Source: Heracleum sosnowskyi (Eukaryota > Streptophyta > Magnoliopsida > Apiales > Apiaceae). From it: DNA of 64,000 nucleotides. Positions 51,872 to 62,112 of this stretch are shown here, one piece after another. The notes below the pieces were generated by a model. That model had not been told where the DNA came from, did no database searches, and worked only from the letters and a program-made list of their open reading frames with translations. The position numbers and the translations under genes were made by a program. Where the stretch lies: NCBI GenBank assembly GCA_030848705.1, contig CM061245.1, positions 66,738,006-66,802,005 of the forward strand. The letters run 5' to 3'. Position 1 is the first letter of the stretch; every line of letters starts with the position of its first letter.

Positions 51872-52506
51872 TGTTAGGTCATGATAATTTTGTAAAAGGG
51901 GGTTGAATACAAACAGTACCGTTTTATCGAATTTGTTTGGCTTATGATTTTACAATCCAAGAACAAATTATTGCGGAATTAAATGAAACAAAATTCAAGT
52001 TAAATATAACTTATATTAAACTTGAAAGGTGTTACAAATATTGAACGGATTATAATGATTGAATCTCAAACTAATTAAAACAAATTTAGAATAAATTCGA
52101 CATGAACTTATCTATTTTTGTAATAAAAAGATATAACGATATATGATAGTTCGAGATAAATTCTAGGGATAAAGATCCGCTAGATAATCAAAGCAATGCA
52201 AGTAATTAATTTCTAGTGATTTGGATATAACAATCAATACTAGAAATGAATTCTCTTGTTCTTAAAAAGATTTCGGTAGAGAGGTGGTTCAAGGCAATAA
52301 ATGAAGAATGTAAAGTTGTGTATTGATCACTGTCTTGATATTTTCTTTTTGTATCTCTTTAATACTTTGTCTCGGCCGCCTTTCTTCTTTTAAAAATATT
52401 CAATATGAATTTCCAAAAACACTCTTGTATGACTTGTTAAAAAGCCTTGTATGACTGTCTACCAACAGTCATACAAGCCTTGTATGACTGTCGGTATGAC
52501 AGTTAT
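51872..52506 (-). repeat. LTR of a B-family element, cut by element F
   Basis: Begins TGTTAGGTCATGATAA on the plus strand and follows the reverse complement of the B LTR along its U5/R part (TTGAATACAAAC, CCGTTTTATCGAATTTG, CATGAACTTATCTATTTTTG, GATCCGCTAGATAATCAAAG), with many substitutions. It has its own GTATGACTGT/ACAGTCATAC inverted repeats at 52445-52503. It stops at the F LTR; the remainder should lie right of the window. It could be a solo LTR or the edge of a larger element. Confidence 0.82.
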
Positions 52507-53519
52507 TGTTAGGAATATGTTGTTCTTGATAATAATTATAAAACACTTAGTAGATTTTGTATTAAGTCTATTTTGTAACTGTCAACGGAATGGTATGCTT
52601 TGCAGCTTCCGTTGACAGGTAGCTCATCAACGAAATGAGTCTCATCAACGAAATGAGTAATGTAGCAATTGCACTGTACAATACTTCACAGTTTGATATG
52701 CATTTTGTTGTAGGTATTAGATAGGTTCTCTAAGTCATGTTGACTAAGTATTAGATAGGCAAAATAGGTTGGTTAAGTGTAAATATATTGTGCCTTGTAA
52801 GTTTGCCTAAGTGAAGACATGTCAACGGAATGAAGATTACTCTATCAACGGAATGAATATTACCCATCAACGAAATGAAGAATAAAGCTATCAATGAAAC
52901 ACATCTTACTGCTATCAACGAATCATTATCACTTTTCTGAATAGTTGACAAAGTGATAGTGACAATTTTCTGACAGATCAAAAGGTGATGTGGAAGTGTA
53001 CTTTGCATTGGAAACCATCAAAATGGTCACTGGAAATAAGGAAACATTCCAATTTCCAATTAGGTTCTTGAGTGGGATCATAATAAGCATGAAGACAAAA
53101 GCCAAGATCTCCAAGGACCATTGGACAAAAGGGATGAAAAGCAAGCTACTGGAGGTTACCTTTAGATTAATTTAGAGTAGCCAAAAATAGCATTGTAAAC
53201 TTGGGTTATATAACCAAGTGTAGCAGTTCATTTTAAGATAAGTGAGTGAGATAAAAATAGTTTGTATTAGCTTCTTTAAAAGAGCACTCTCACTCCATAT
53301 CAGGAACTGAGCAGCTGTGATACTTATTGTAACACAGATTATTTCCGAAATAAAATCATCTCAGTTGGATCCTCAAAACATCCAACTGAAATTTTATATT
53401 TGCTTGAGTTTTTATTTTCAGTATTGTTTTTAGTTGAAAGTTGTTTTAAGTTTAGAAAATATCTAGAATTGTATTCAACCCCCCCCTTCTACAATTCTGT
53501 TAGGTCATTTGGGATTAAT
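52507..53519 (+). repeat. 5' LTR of element F (1,013 bp)
   Basis: TGTTAGGAAT to GGGATTAATA; the terminal CA has mutated to TA (G has GGGAATAACA). It contains ATCAACGAAATGA and CCGTTGACAG repeats at 52579-52655 and 52818-52925, and a TATA box (TTATATAA) at 53206-53213. Confidence 0.9.
53206..53213 (+). promoter_or_regulatory. Putative LTR TATA box of element F
   Basis: TTATATAA within TTGGGTTATATAACCAAG, itself a near palindrome. The same context is at 59238-59255 in element G. Confidence 0.55.
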
Positions 53520-53521
53520 AA

Positions 53522-53533
53522 TTGGTATCAGAG
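53522..53533 (+). other. Primer-binding site of element F
   Basis: TGGTATCAGAGC, 2 nt after the LTR end. Confidence 0.9.
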
Positions 53534-53583
53534 CAAGCTTCTAACATACAAGAAGTTTAAAGATCAAGGCCAAAACAGTATCC

Positions 53584-55825
53584 ATGGTGAAGAAGGATGC
53601 AGGTGTAAAGATACCAGTTCTAGATAAGGACAATTACTTTCACTGGAAAGTAAAAATGCATCTACATCTCATGTCTATGGATGAGAGATATGTAGACTGC
53701 ATTGAGAAAGATCCACACGTTCCCATGAAGTTTGCATCTAGAGTTGGACTGCCATATGATGCTGAAGATGTAGAAATTCCAAAACTTGTCTCAGAATGGA
53801 CTGGTGAAGATGTTGCAGAAGTCCATAAAGATAAGAGAACCATGAACATTCTGTTTAATGGTTTGGAGCAAGAGATGTTTGACAATGTCATAAACTGTAC
53901 AACTTCTAAAGAAGTATGGGACACTGTTAGAACACTCTGTGAAGGAACTGAGCAAGTTAGGGAGAACAAAATGCAACTCCTCATACAACAATATGGGCAC
54001 TTTCATTTCAAAGCTGGTGAAACCCTAAAAAGGCATATGAGCTGGAAATGGAGCAAGATGAAGAAATCGAGAAGGTACAAAAGAAAGGTGGATCTATTGC
54101 ATTGATTGCATCTGTGAACCAACTGGAAGATGACAATGAAGAAACTGTAAAAGCCACAACTAGTCGAGCTAGTTGTAGGAGTGATGTTAGCAAGGGTAAA
54201 GGCAAGATGACAGAAGAAGAACAAGAACCAGCCAACTTGGATGACTTAGATGAGATTGATGAACACATTGCTTTTCTTTCAAGGAAATTCTCTAAGTTCA
54301 AATTCAAGAGAAACTCAGAAGCAAGGCCACCAAGGAAAGACTTTCAACCTAGCAAAAATAATTGGATTGAAAAGTCTAAGTCTAAATGTTTCAACTGTGG
54401 AATGATTGGTCACTTTGCTGGAGATTGCAGAAAGCCCAAAGTTGAGAAGGGCAACAGGAAATTTGAGCCTGTTGATTATAAAAAGAAATACTTTGAACTT
54501 CTCAAGCATAAAGAAAAGGCTTTCATGTCTCAAGAGTATGATTGGGCTGGTAATGGTGAAGATTCAGATGAGGATGTTGAGTATGTCAACTTGGCTCTAA
54601 TGGCTAATAATCATGAGCAGGAAGCAAGTTCCTCTAGCAACCAGGTAACAATTACTAATCTTTCTGAGCTTTCTAAAGAGGAATGCGATAGTGCAGTGAA
54701 TGAAATGTCTACTGTAATGTATAATTTACGTGTTACTCTTAAATCACTTACCAAAGAGAACTCAAGAATTAAAGAGACCAATTTGCTCTTAAGTGATAGA
54801 AATGCCATGTTAGAAGCACATCTCATTGAGTTTGAGAAAATGAGGTGTGTTAGTAGGGATGCCAAGCAGGAACTTGAGAAAGTGTTAAAAATGGAAGAAA
54901 TTCTTAAAACACAACGAGAAATAGAACAAAAAGTGATTGCCAAATGGAAAGATTCTAGGAATGTTGTGAGCAGTCATGGAAAAAGAACAAAGAGAAGCTA
55001 GGGTATGCTGGTGAAACCTTAGAATCAGAAACAGAATCAACAAACAACAATGATCATATGTTGAAGGTTGATACGTCAACGGAATGCAAGGTTTCGTTGA
55101 CAGATGAACCATCAACCGATCAGGCTGTTTCGTTGACAGAGAAAAAGAAAGAAGAACTCACTAGACTTAATAACAAGTATGGTCCTGTCACCAAGAACTT
55201 TGTTCAAGGTGAGTCTAGTAAATCAAAGAAAGTTGAGAAGCCTGTTGAAAGAGCGAATGTAGGTCACTTGTCCAACAAGCAATTGAAAGACAAGTTAGAG
55301 AAAATTCAAGTTGAGGTTAAAGGCAATAAAAGGAATAACAGAAATGGGAAAGTAGGGATTAACAAACATAACAATTACACACCTGATAAATATGCTCCTA
55401 GAAAGACATGTGTTAATTGTGGTAGTGTTAGTCATTTATCTACTAACTGCAAATCTGTTAAGAAGACTGCTAATGTGAAAATGCCTAAGCCTACAATGAA
55501 TGCCTCTATGCCTGCAATGCCTGTTATTCCTAATGTGTTTGCTCCATATGCACAATTTCAGAATCCATATGCTAGCATGCCATTTGTGCCTAATCCATAC
55601 ATGAATATGTTCAATGTGCCACAAATGCCATGGAATGTGAATAACATGTTTGTTCCTCCAACTATGCATGTTGTGAATGAAAATGTGAGCAACCCTCAGA
55701 AATCAACACCAAAGGTAAAGGTTGATTTAAATCAATCTGAGCCCAAGGTGAAAAATGATATAAAAGGAAAATCAAAGGCTAACAAAACAGGACCCAAGGT
55801 AACTTGGGTACCAAAATCAACTTGA
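53584..55825 (+). pseudogene. Gag of element F, with two deletions
   Basis: Starts MVKKDAGVKIPVLDKDNYFHW like G. Near 54030 about 194 bp of the G sequence is missing and 7 bp is added, which removes part of the capsid region and shifts the frame. Near 54965 a second deletion shifts it again. The intact remainder shows zinc knuckle CFNCGMIGHFAGDC, YVNLALMA, donor-like CAG/GTAACA at 54644/54645, a coiled coil, CGTTGA-motif codons, the second knuckle CVNCGSVSHLSTNC and the end KVTWVPKST. Non-functional. Confidence 0.9.
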
Positions 55826-55845
55826 TTTGGTTTTATTGTGTGCAG
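54645..55845 (+). other. Putative gag-pol intron of element F
   Basis: Donor AACCAG/GTAACA and acceptor ATTGTGTGCAG/GG, both in phase 0 of the local frames (1,201 nt). Kept although the genes themselves have decayed. Confidence 0.35.
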
Positions 55846-58534
55846 GGAGACAAAAGGAATCTTTGGTACTTGGATAGTTGGTTGTTCAAGACACATGACT
55901 GGTGATTCTACCCTTCTCACAGAGTTTCAGGAAAGAGCTGGCCCTTGTATTGCTTTTGGAGATGAAAGCAAAGGCTACACTAAGGGATATGGCTTGATTT
56001 CAAAAGAGAATGTCATCATAGATGAGGTTGCATTGGTGGATGGTCTTAAGCACAATTTGCTTAGTATCAGCCAACTTTGTGACAAAGGATTTTTAGTTAC
56101 CTTTTCAAAAGAAGCCTGTGTTGTTTCTAAAGGAGGAGACAACAATGTGGTAATGACTGGATTCAGAATAGGGAATGTGTACATTGCTGACTTTAATAGC
56201 ACAAGTCCAGACACCATCACTTGTCTTTTCAGCAAGGCAAGCAAGGATAAAAGTTGGCTATGGCACAATAAATTATCTCATTTGAATTTTAAGGTTATGA
56301 ATGATTTGGTGAGGAAAGATCTTGCTAGAGGAATTCCACAGGTGGAATTCTCCAAGGATGGTTTGTGTGATGCCTGTCAGAAAGGGAAACAAAAGAAGGC
56401 ATCATTCAAAAGCAAGACAGAGTCATCAATTGTCCAACAGCTTGAGTTGCTTCATATGGATCTATTTGGCCCTGTAAATGTCATGTCCATTTCAAAGAAG
56501 AAATACTATCTTGTGATTGTTGATGATTTTTCTAGATTTACATGGACTTTCTTTTTGCACTCCAAAGATAAGGCAAGTGAAATCATTATCAATCACATCA
56601 AGATGGTAAACAATCATCCTGATTTCAAAGTAAGAAGGATTAGAAGTGACAATGGGACAGAATTCAAGAATTAAAATATGAAGATGTTCTGTGAAGAAAA
56701 TGGTATTTTGCATGAATTTTCAGCAGCAAGGACACCACAACAAAATGGTGTAGTTGAAAGGAAAAACAGAACACTTATTGAAGCTGCAAGGACAATGCTA
56801 GATGAATCAAAGTTACCAACTTATTTCTGGGCTGAGGCAGTTAACACAGCTTGCTTCACTCAAAATATTTCTTTGATTAATTAAACCAAAGGAATGACCC
56901 CTTATCAACTACTCAAAAGAAAGAAGCCACTATTGGATTTTCTTCATGTCTTTGGATGCAAGTGTTTTGTTCTGAGAAATCAAGCCGAGCATTTGGGGAA
57001 ATTTGAAGCAAAGGCAGATGAAGCAATATTTGTGGGATATGCAGCAGGGAAAGCTTACAGAGTCTATAATCTCAGAACCTACATTGTTATGGAATCTGTA
57101 CATGTTGTTTTTGATGATCTCAAAATTCAAGGTCTCTGTGATGAAGGTTTCCATAAAAGTCTTTCTTTTGAGAATGAGGAAGGAGATCAAGTGAATCATG
57201 TTAAGGCTATTGAGAAACATCATAAAGTTGTTGTGTCTAGCACAAATGAAAACAGTAGTGAAGATGAAATTGCTGCACTAAGATTGAAAAGAATAGCTGC
57301 TAGTAGACCAAATGGTCATTTCGTTGACAGTCATGATGAAGGATTTGTTGACAGTCAGAATGAGCGTTTCGTTGACAGTCTAAATGGGCATTCCGTTGAC
57401 AGTCACAGAAATGCCTCTAGGAGTGATCAATTAGGGACAACAAACTCAGGGGGAGTTTCTCAAGGACAAATATCTAATCAAGGCAATCATGATCACGAAG
57501 CTACATCTTCTAGAGCTAATCTACCTACCTCAAGGAAATGGACTAAAGATCGTCCCTTTGAACTTATTATAGGTGATGTTTCTTAAAAAGTCTAAACTAG
57601 AAGAGCAACTCAAGAGGAATGTCTATATAGTAGCTTTCTGTCTCAAGATGAGCCAAAGAAAGTTGAGGATGCACTTCTAGATCCAGATTGGGTTTTAGCT
57701 ATGCAAGAGGAGCTAAACCAATTTGAGAGAAACAAAGTTTGGAAGCTGGTGCCCAAGCCTAAGGACAGAAGTGTTATAGGCACAAAATGGGTGTTCAGAA
57801 ACAAGATGGATGAAAATGGAATAGTCACAAGGAACAAAGCTAGATTGGTTGCAAAAGGATATTCACAGGAAGAGGGAATTGATTTTGATGAAACCTTTGC
57901 TCCTGTTGCAAGACTAGAAGCAATAAGGATATTCCTAGCCTATGCAGCCCATGCCAATTTCAAAGTCTATCAAATGGATGTGAAGAGTGCTTTTCTGAAT
58001 GGGGAATTGGAAGAGGAGGTATATGTGAGTCAACCTCCTGGTTTTGAAGATGATGATTTTACAGAATATGTGTACTTCCTCCTCAAAGCACTCTATGGTT
58101 TGAAACAAGCACCTAGAGCCTGGTATGACACACTTTCACAGTTCCTCCTTGAGAACCATTTCACTAGAGGTACTGTAGATAAAACTCTTTTTCATAGGAT
58201 TGTGAATGGCTCTACTATACTTGTTCAAATTTATGTAGATGACATAATTTTTGGGTCTACAGATGAAAAACTTTGTCAAAAGTTTGCCAAGCTTATGGAA
58301 AGTAAATATGAAATGAGCATGATGGGAGAATTAACTTATTTTCTTGGTCTCCAAGTGAAGCAAGTTAATGAAGGCATTTTCATTAGTCAAACAAAATATA
58401 TTCATGATTTGTTAAAGAAATTTAACTTAATGGAATGCTCTCTTGCCAAAACTCCCATGCCTACTGCCACCAAACTTGAATTGAATACTAAGGAAAAATC
58501 TGTGGACATTTCAAGTTACAGAGGCATGGTAGGC
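55846..58534 (+). pseudogene. Pol of element F, broken by frameshift, stops and insertion of G
   Basis: A 1-base insertion in the protease site (DSG becomes V-G-C in the shifted frame near 55876) removes the catalytic motif. In-frame stops are at ~56672 (TAA in place of a Ser codon in G), ~56882 (in place of Gln), and ~57584 with another a few codons on. Integrase motifs LHMDLFGP, RSDNGTEF and NGVVERK and RT motifs KSAFLNGELEEEVYVSQPPGF and YVDDIIFGS are still readable. Four FVDS/SVDS repeats lie at 57316-57410. The sequence ends in SYRGMVG, where G is inserted. Confidence 0.92.
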
Positions 58535-59556
58535 TGTTAGGAATATGTTGTTCTTGATGATAAGCATAAAACACTTAGTAGAATTTGTGTAAAGTCAATT
58601 TTGTAGCTGTCAACGAAATAGCATGCTTAGCAGTGTTTCGTTGACAGGAAGCTCATCAACGAAATGAGTGTTGTAGCAATTGCATTGTACAATACTTCAC
58701 AGTACGATAGGCATTCTATTATATGTTTTAGATAGGTTTTCTAAGTCATGTTGACTATGTACTAGATAGGCAAAATAGGTTGGTTAATTGTAAATATGTA
58801 ATGCCTTGTAATTCTGCCTAAGTGAAGACATGTCAACGGTATGAAGATTACTCTGTCAACGGTATGGAGTTTACCTATCAACGAAACGAGGGAAACACCA
58901 TCAACGAAATGAAGAATGAAGCTATCAACGAAACACATCTCCTTGCTATCAACGAATCAATGTTGCTTTTTGAACAGTTGACAAAGTGATAGTGACAGTT
59001 TACTGAACAGATCTAAAAGGAGATATGGAAGTGTACTGTGCATTGGAAGCCATCAAAGTGGATACTGGAAATAAGGAAACATTCCAATTTCCAATAAGGC
59101 TCTTGGGAATGATTATAATGAGCATGAAGACAAAAGCTAAGATCTCCAAGGACCATTGGACAAAAGGAATGAAAAGCAAGCTACTGATGGTTACTACTAT
59201 TATTCTTTAGTTTAACCAAACGTAGAATTGTAAACTTGGGATATATAACCAAGTGTAGCAGTTACTTTAAAGAGAGTGAGAGAAGAAACACAAATAGATT
59301 GTATTAGCTATTTTGAGAGCAATTCTTCTCTACAACCTTGTAACTGAGCAGCTGTGTACTTTTGTATCACAGATTATTTCCGCAATAAAAACACTTCAGT
59401 TGGATCATCAAACAATCCAACTGAATTATTTATATCTTGTGTTTTTATTTATTCAGTTCAGTTTTATTTTATAAAGTGTTTTAGTTTCAAGAAAATATCA
59501 AGAATTGTATTCAACCCCCCCCTTCTACAATTCTGTTAGGTCATTTGGGAATAACA
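58535..59556 (+). repeat. 5' LTR of element G (1,022 bp)
   Basis: TGTTAGGAAT to GGGAATAACA. CAACGAAA/TTCGTTGACAG repeats at 58608-58665 and 58830-58955. TATATAA at 59242-59248. U5 C-run TTCAACCCCCCCCTTCTAC near 59508. Confidence 0.93.
59242..59248 (+). promoter_or_regulatory. Putative LTR TATA box of element G
   Basis: TATATAA in CTTGGGATATATAACCAAG, about 310 nt before the LTR end. Confidence 0.6.
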
Positions 59557-59558
59557 AT

Positions 59559-59570
59559 TGGTATCAGAGC
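59559..59570 (+). other. Primer-binding site of element G
   Basis: TGGTATCAGAGC, 2 nt after the LTR. Confidence 0.92.
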
Positions 59571-59620
59571 AAGCTTCTAACATACAAGAAGTTTAAAGAT
59601 CAAGACCAAAAACAGAAACC

Positions 59621-62092
59621 ATGGTGAAGAAGGATGCAGGTGTGAAGATACCAGTTCTTGATAAAGACAATTACTTTCACTGGAAAGTAAAGATGCATTT
59701 ACATCTCATGTCTATGGATGAGAGGTATGTAGACTGCATTGAGAAAGGTCCACACGTTCCCATGAAGCTTGATTCTAGAGTTGGACTGCCAGATGATGCA
59801 CCTGATGTAGAGATTCCAAAAACTGTCTCAGAATGGACTGTTGAAGATATTGCAGAAGTTCATAAAGACAAAAGGACCATGAACATTCTGTTTAATGGTT
59901 TGGAGCAAGAGATGTTTGACAATGTTATCAACTGTACAACCTCTAAGGAAGTATGGGATACTGTTAGAACTCTCTGTGAAGGAACTGAGCAAGTCAGGGA
60001 AAATAAAATGCAACTCCTTATACAACAATATGAGCATTTTCATTTTAAAGCTGGTGAAACCCTAAATGACACGTTTAGTAGGTTTCAAAAGCTTTTGAAT
60101 GGATTAAAGTTGTATGGGAGGATCTATCAAACCAAGGATTCAAACCTTAAATTTCTTAGAGCTCTTCCAAAAGAATGGAAGCCTATGACCGTTTCTCTCA
60201 GAAACACTCAAGAGTACAAAGACTACACTCTTGAAAGGCTTTATGGAACCTTGAAGACTTATGAGCTGGAAATGGAGCAAGATGAGGAAATTGAAAAGGT
60301 ACAGAAGAAGGGTGGATCTATTGCATTGATTGCATCAGTGAACCAACTTGAAGATGACAGTAAAGAAGCTGCAAAGGCCACAACTAGTCGATCTAGTTGT
60401 AGGAGTGATGTTAGCAAGGGAAAAGACAAGATGACAGAAGAAGAAGAATCAGAACCAGCCAACTTGGAGGACTTAGATGAGATTGATGAACACATTGCTT
60501 TTCTGTCTAGAAAATTCTCTAAGTTCAAGTTCAAAAGAAACTCAGAAGCAAGGCCACCAAGAAGAGACTTTCAACCTAGCAAAACAAACTGGATTGAAAA
60601 GTCTAAGTCAAAATGTTTCAATTGTGGAATGCTTGGTCACTTTGCTGGAGACTGCAGAAAGCCCAAGATTGAGAAGGGCAACAGGAAATTTGAGCCTGTT
60701 GATTATAAAAAGAAATACTTTGAACTTCTCAAACAAAAAGAAAAGGCTTTCATGTCTCAGGAGTATGATTGGGCTGGTAATGGTGAAGATTCTGATGATG
60801 ATGTTGAGTATGTCAACTTGGCTCTTATGGCTGACAATCATGAGCAGGAAGCAAGTTCCTCAAGCAACCAGGTAACAATTACTAATCTTTCTGAGCTTTC
60901 TAAAGAGGAATGCGACAATGCAGTAAATGAAATGTCTACTGTATTATATAATTTGCGTGTTACTCTTAAATCACTTACTAAAGAGAATTCAAGAATAAAA
61001 GAGACCAATCTGCTCTTAAGTGATAGGAATGCAATGTTAGAAGCACAGCTCATTGAATTTGAGAAAATGAGATGTGTTAGTAGGGATGCTAAGAAGGAAC
61101 TTGAGAACGTGTTACAAAGGGAAGAAATTCTTAAAACACAACTTGAGATAGAACAAGGTGTGATTGCAAAATGGAAGGATGCCAGGAATGTTGCTGCCAA
61201 CATAATTAATGTTCAAGGCGTGGAATCCTTATGTGAGCAATCATGGAAAAGGAACAAAGAGAAGCTAGGGTATGTTGGTGAAACCTTAGAATCAGAAACA
61301 GAGTCAACAAACAACAATGATCATTTGTTGAAGGTTGATATGTCAACGGAATGCAATGTTTCGTTGACACATGAACCATCAACCGATCAGGCTGTTTCGT
61401 TGACAGACAAAGAAAAAAATAAACTCACTAGACTTAATGACAAGTATGGTCCTGTCACCAAGAACTTTGTTCAAGGTGAGTCTAGTAAATCAAAGAAAAT
61501 TGAGAAGCCTGTTGAAAGAGCTAATGTAGGTCACTTGTCTAACAAGCAATTGAAAGACAAGGTAGAGAAAGTTCATAATGAGGCTAAGGGAAATAAAAAG
61601 AATAACAGGAATGGCAAAGTAGGAATTAACAAACACAACAATTACACACCTGATAAATATGCTCCTAGAAAGACATGTGTTAATTGTGGAAGTGTTAGTC
61701 ATTTGTCTACTAACTGCAAATCTGTTAAGAAATCTGCCAATGTGAAAATGCCCAAGCCTGCAATGAACAGTTCCATGCCTACAATGCCTGTTATGTCTAA
61801 CATGTTTGCTCCATATGCACAATTTCAGAATCCATATGCTAGCATGCCATTTGTGTCTAATCCTTACATGAATATGTTTAACATGCCACAAATGCCATGG
61901 AACATGAATAACATGATTGTTCCTCCAACTATGCATGCTATGAATGAAAATATGAGCAACCCTCAGAAATCAACACCAAGGGTAAAGATTGATTTGAATC
62001 AATCTGAGCCCAAAGTGAAAAATGGTACAAAAGGGAATGCAAAGGCTAACAAGACAGGACCCAAGGTAACTTGGGTACCAAAATCAACTTGA
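59621..62092 (+). CDS. Gag polyprotein of element G (823 aa)
   Basis: Intact frame from the first ATG after the PBS. Residues ~1-215 are the capsid region (DKDNYFHWKVKMHLHLMSMDE near the start), followed by an acidic helix. Zinc knuckle CFNCGMLGHFAGDC is at 332-345, then YVNLALMA. Donor-like CAG/GTAACA is at 60871/60872. A coiled coil spans ~420-545. Next is a segment encoded by the CGTTGA motif (61340-61406), then the second knuckle CVNCGSVSHLSTNC at 686-699, a Met/Pro/Asn-rich tail and the end GPKVTWVPKST. Pol is -1 relative to this frame. The CX4CX2C motif of the B, C and D proteins is absent. Confidence 0.95.
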   Translation: MVKKDAGVKIPVLDKDNYFHWKVKMHLHLMSMDERYVDCIEKGPHVPMKLDSRVGLPDDAPDVEIPKTVSEWTVEDIAEVHKDKRTMNILFNGLEQEMFDNVINCTTSKEVWDTVRTLCEGTEQVRENKMQLLIQQYEHFHFKAGETLNDTFSRFQKLLNGLKLYGRIYQTKDSNLKFLRALPKEWKPMTVSLRNTQEYKDYTLERLYGTLKTYELEMEQDEEIEKVQKKGGSIALIASVNQLEDDSKEAAKATTSRSSCRSDVSKGKDKMTEEEESEPANLEDLDEIDEHIAFLSRKFSKFKFKRNSEARPPRRDFQPSKTNWIEKSKSKCFNCGMLGHFAGDCRKPKIEKGNRKFEPVDYKKKYFELLKQKEKAFMSQEYDWAGNGEDSDDDVEYVNLALMADNHEQEASSSSNQVTITNLSELSKEECDNAVNEMSTVLYNLRVTLKSLTKENSRIKETNLLLSDRNAMLEAQLIEFEKMRCVSRDAKKELENVLQREEILKTQLEIEQGVIAKWKDARNVAANIINVQGVESLCEQSWKRNKEKLGYVGETLESETESTNNNDHLLKVDMSTECNVSLTHEPSTDQAVSLTDKEKNKLTRLNDKYGPVTKNFVQGESSKSKKIEKPVERANVGHLSNKQLKDKVEKVHNEAKGNKKNNRNGKVGINKHNNYTPDKYAPRKTCVNCGSVSHLSTNCKSVKKSANVKMPKPAMNSSMPTMPVMSNMFAPYAQFQNPYASMPFVSNPYMNMFNMPQMPWNMNNMIVPPTMHAMNENMSNPQKSTPRVKIDLNQSEPKVKNGTKGNAKANKTGPKVTWVPKST

Positions 62093-62112
62093 TTTGGTTT
62101 TATTGTGTGCAG
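60872..62112 (+). other. Putative gag-pol intron of element G
   Basis: AACCAG/GTAACA to TTTTATTGTGTGCAG/GG, 1,241 nt, both ends on codon boundaries. Removal would fuse SSSNQ of Gag to GDKRNLWYLDSG of Pol. A much shorter 47-nt alternative (donor AAG/GTAACT at 62065/62066, same acceptor) is also in frame but is below the usual plant intron minimum. Confidence 0.45.

Larger units (their letters stand above)
52507..58534 (+). mobile_element. Retroelement F, decayed copia element (5' LTR, gag, pol), cut by G
   Basis: Plus strand: LTR 52507-53519, PBS 53522-53533, broken gag, broken pol up to the RT/RNase H region, where element G is inserted at 58534. Very similar to G, but with two deletions in gag, a frameshift in the protease site and several nonsense changes in pol. 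The rest lies right of the window, beyond G. Confidence 0.93.

Noticed and set aside
62066..62112. 47-nt intron at the end of gag in G (and the equivalent in F)
   Set aside because: In frame, but shorter than typical plant introns; the donor is not conserved in B, C or D. The long-intron model explains all elements.
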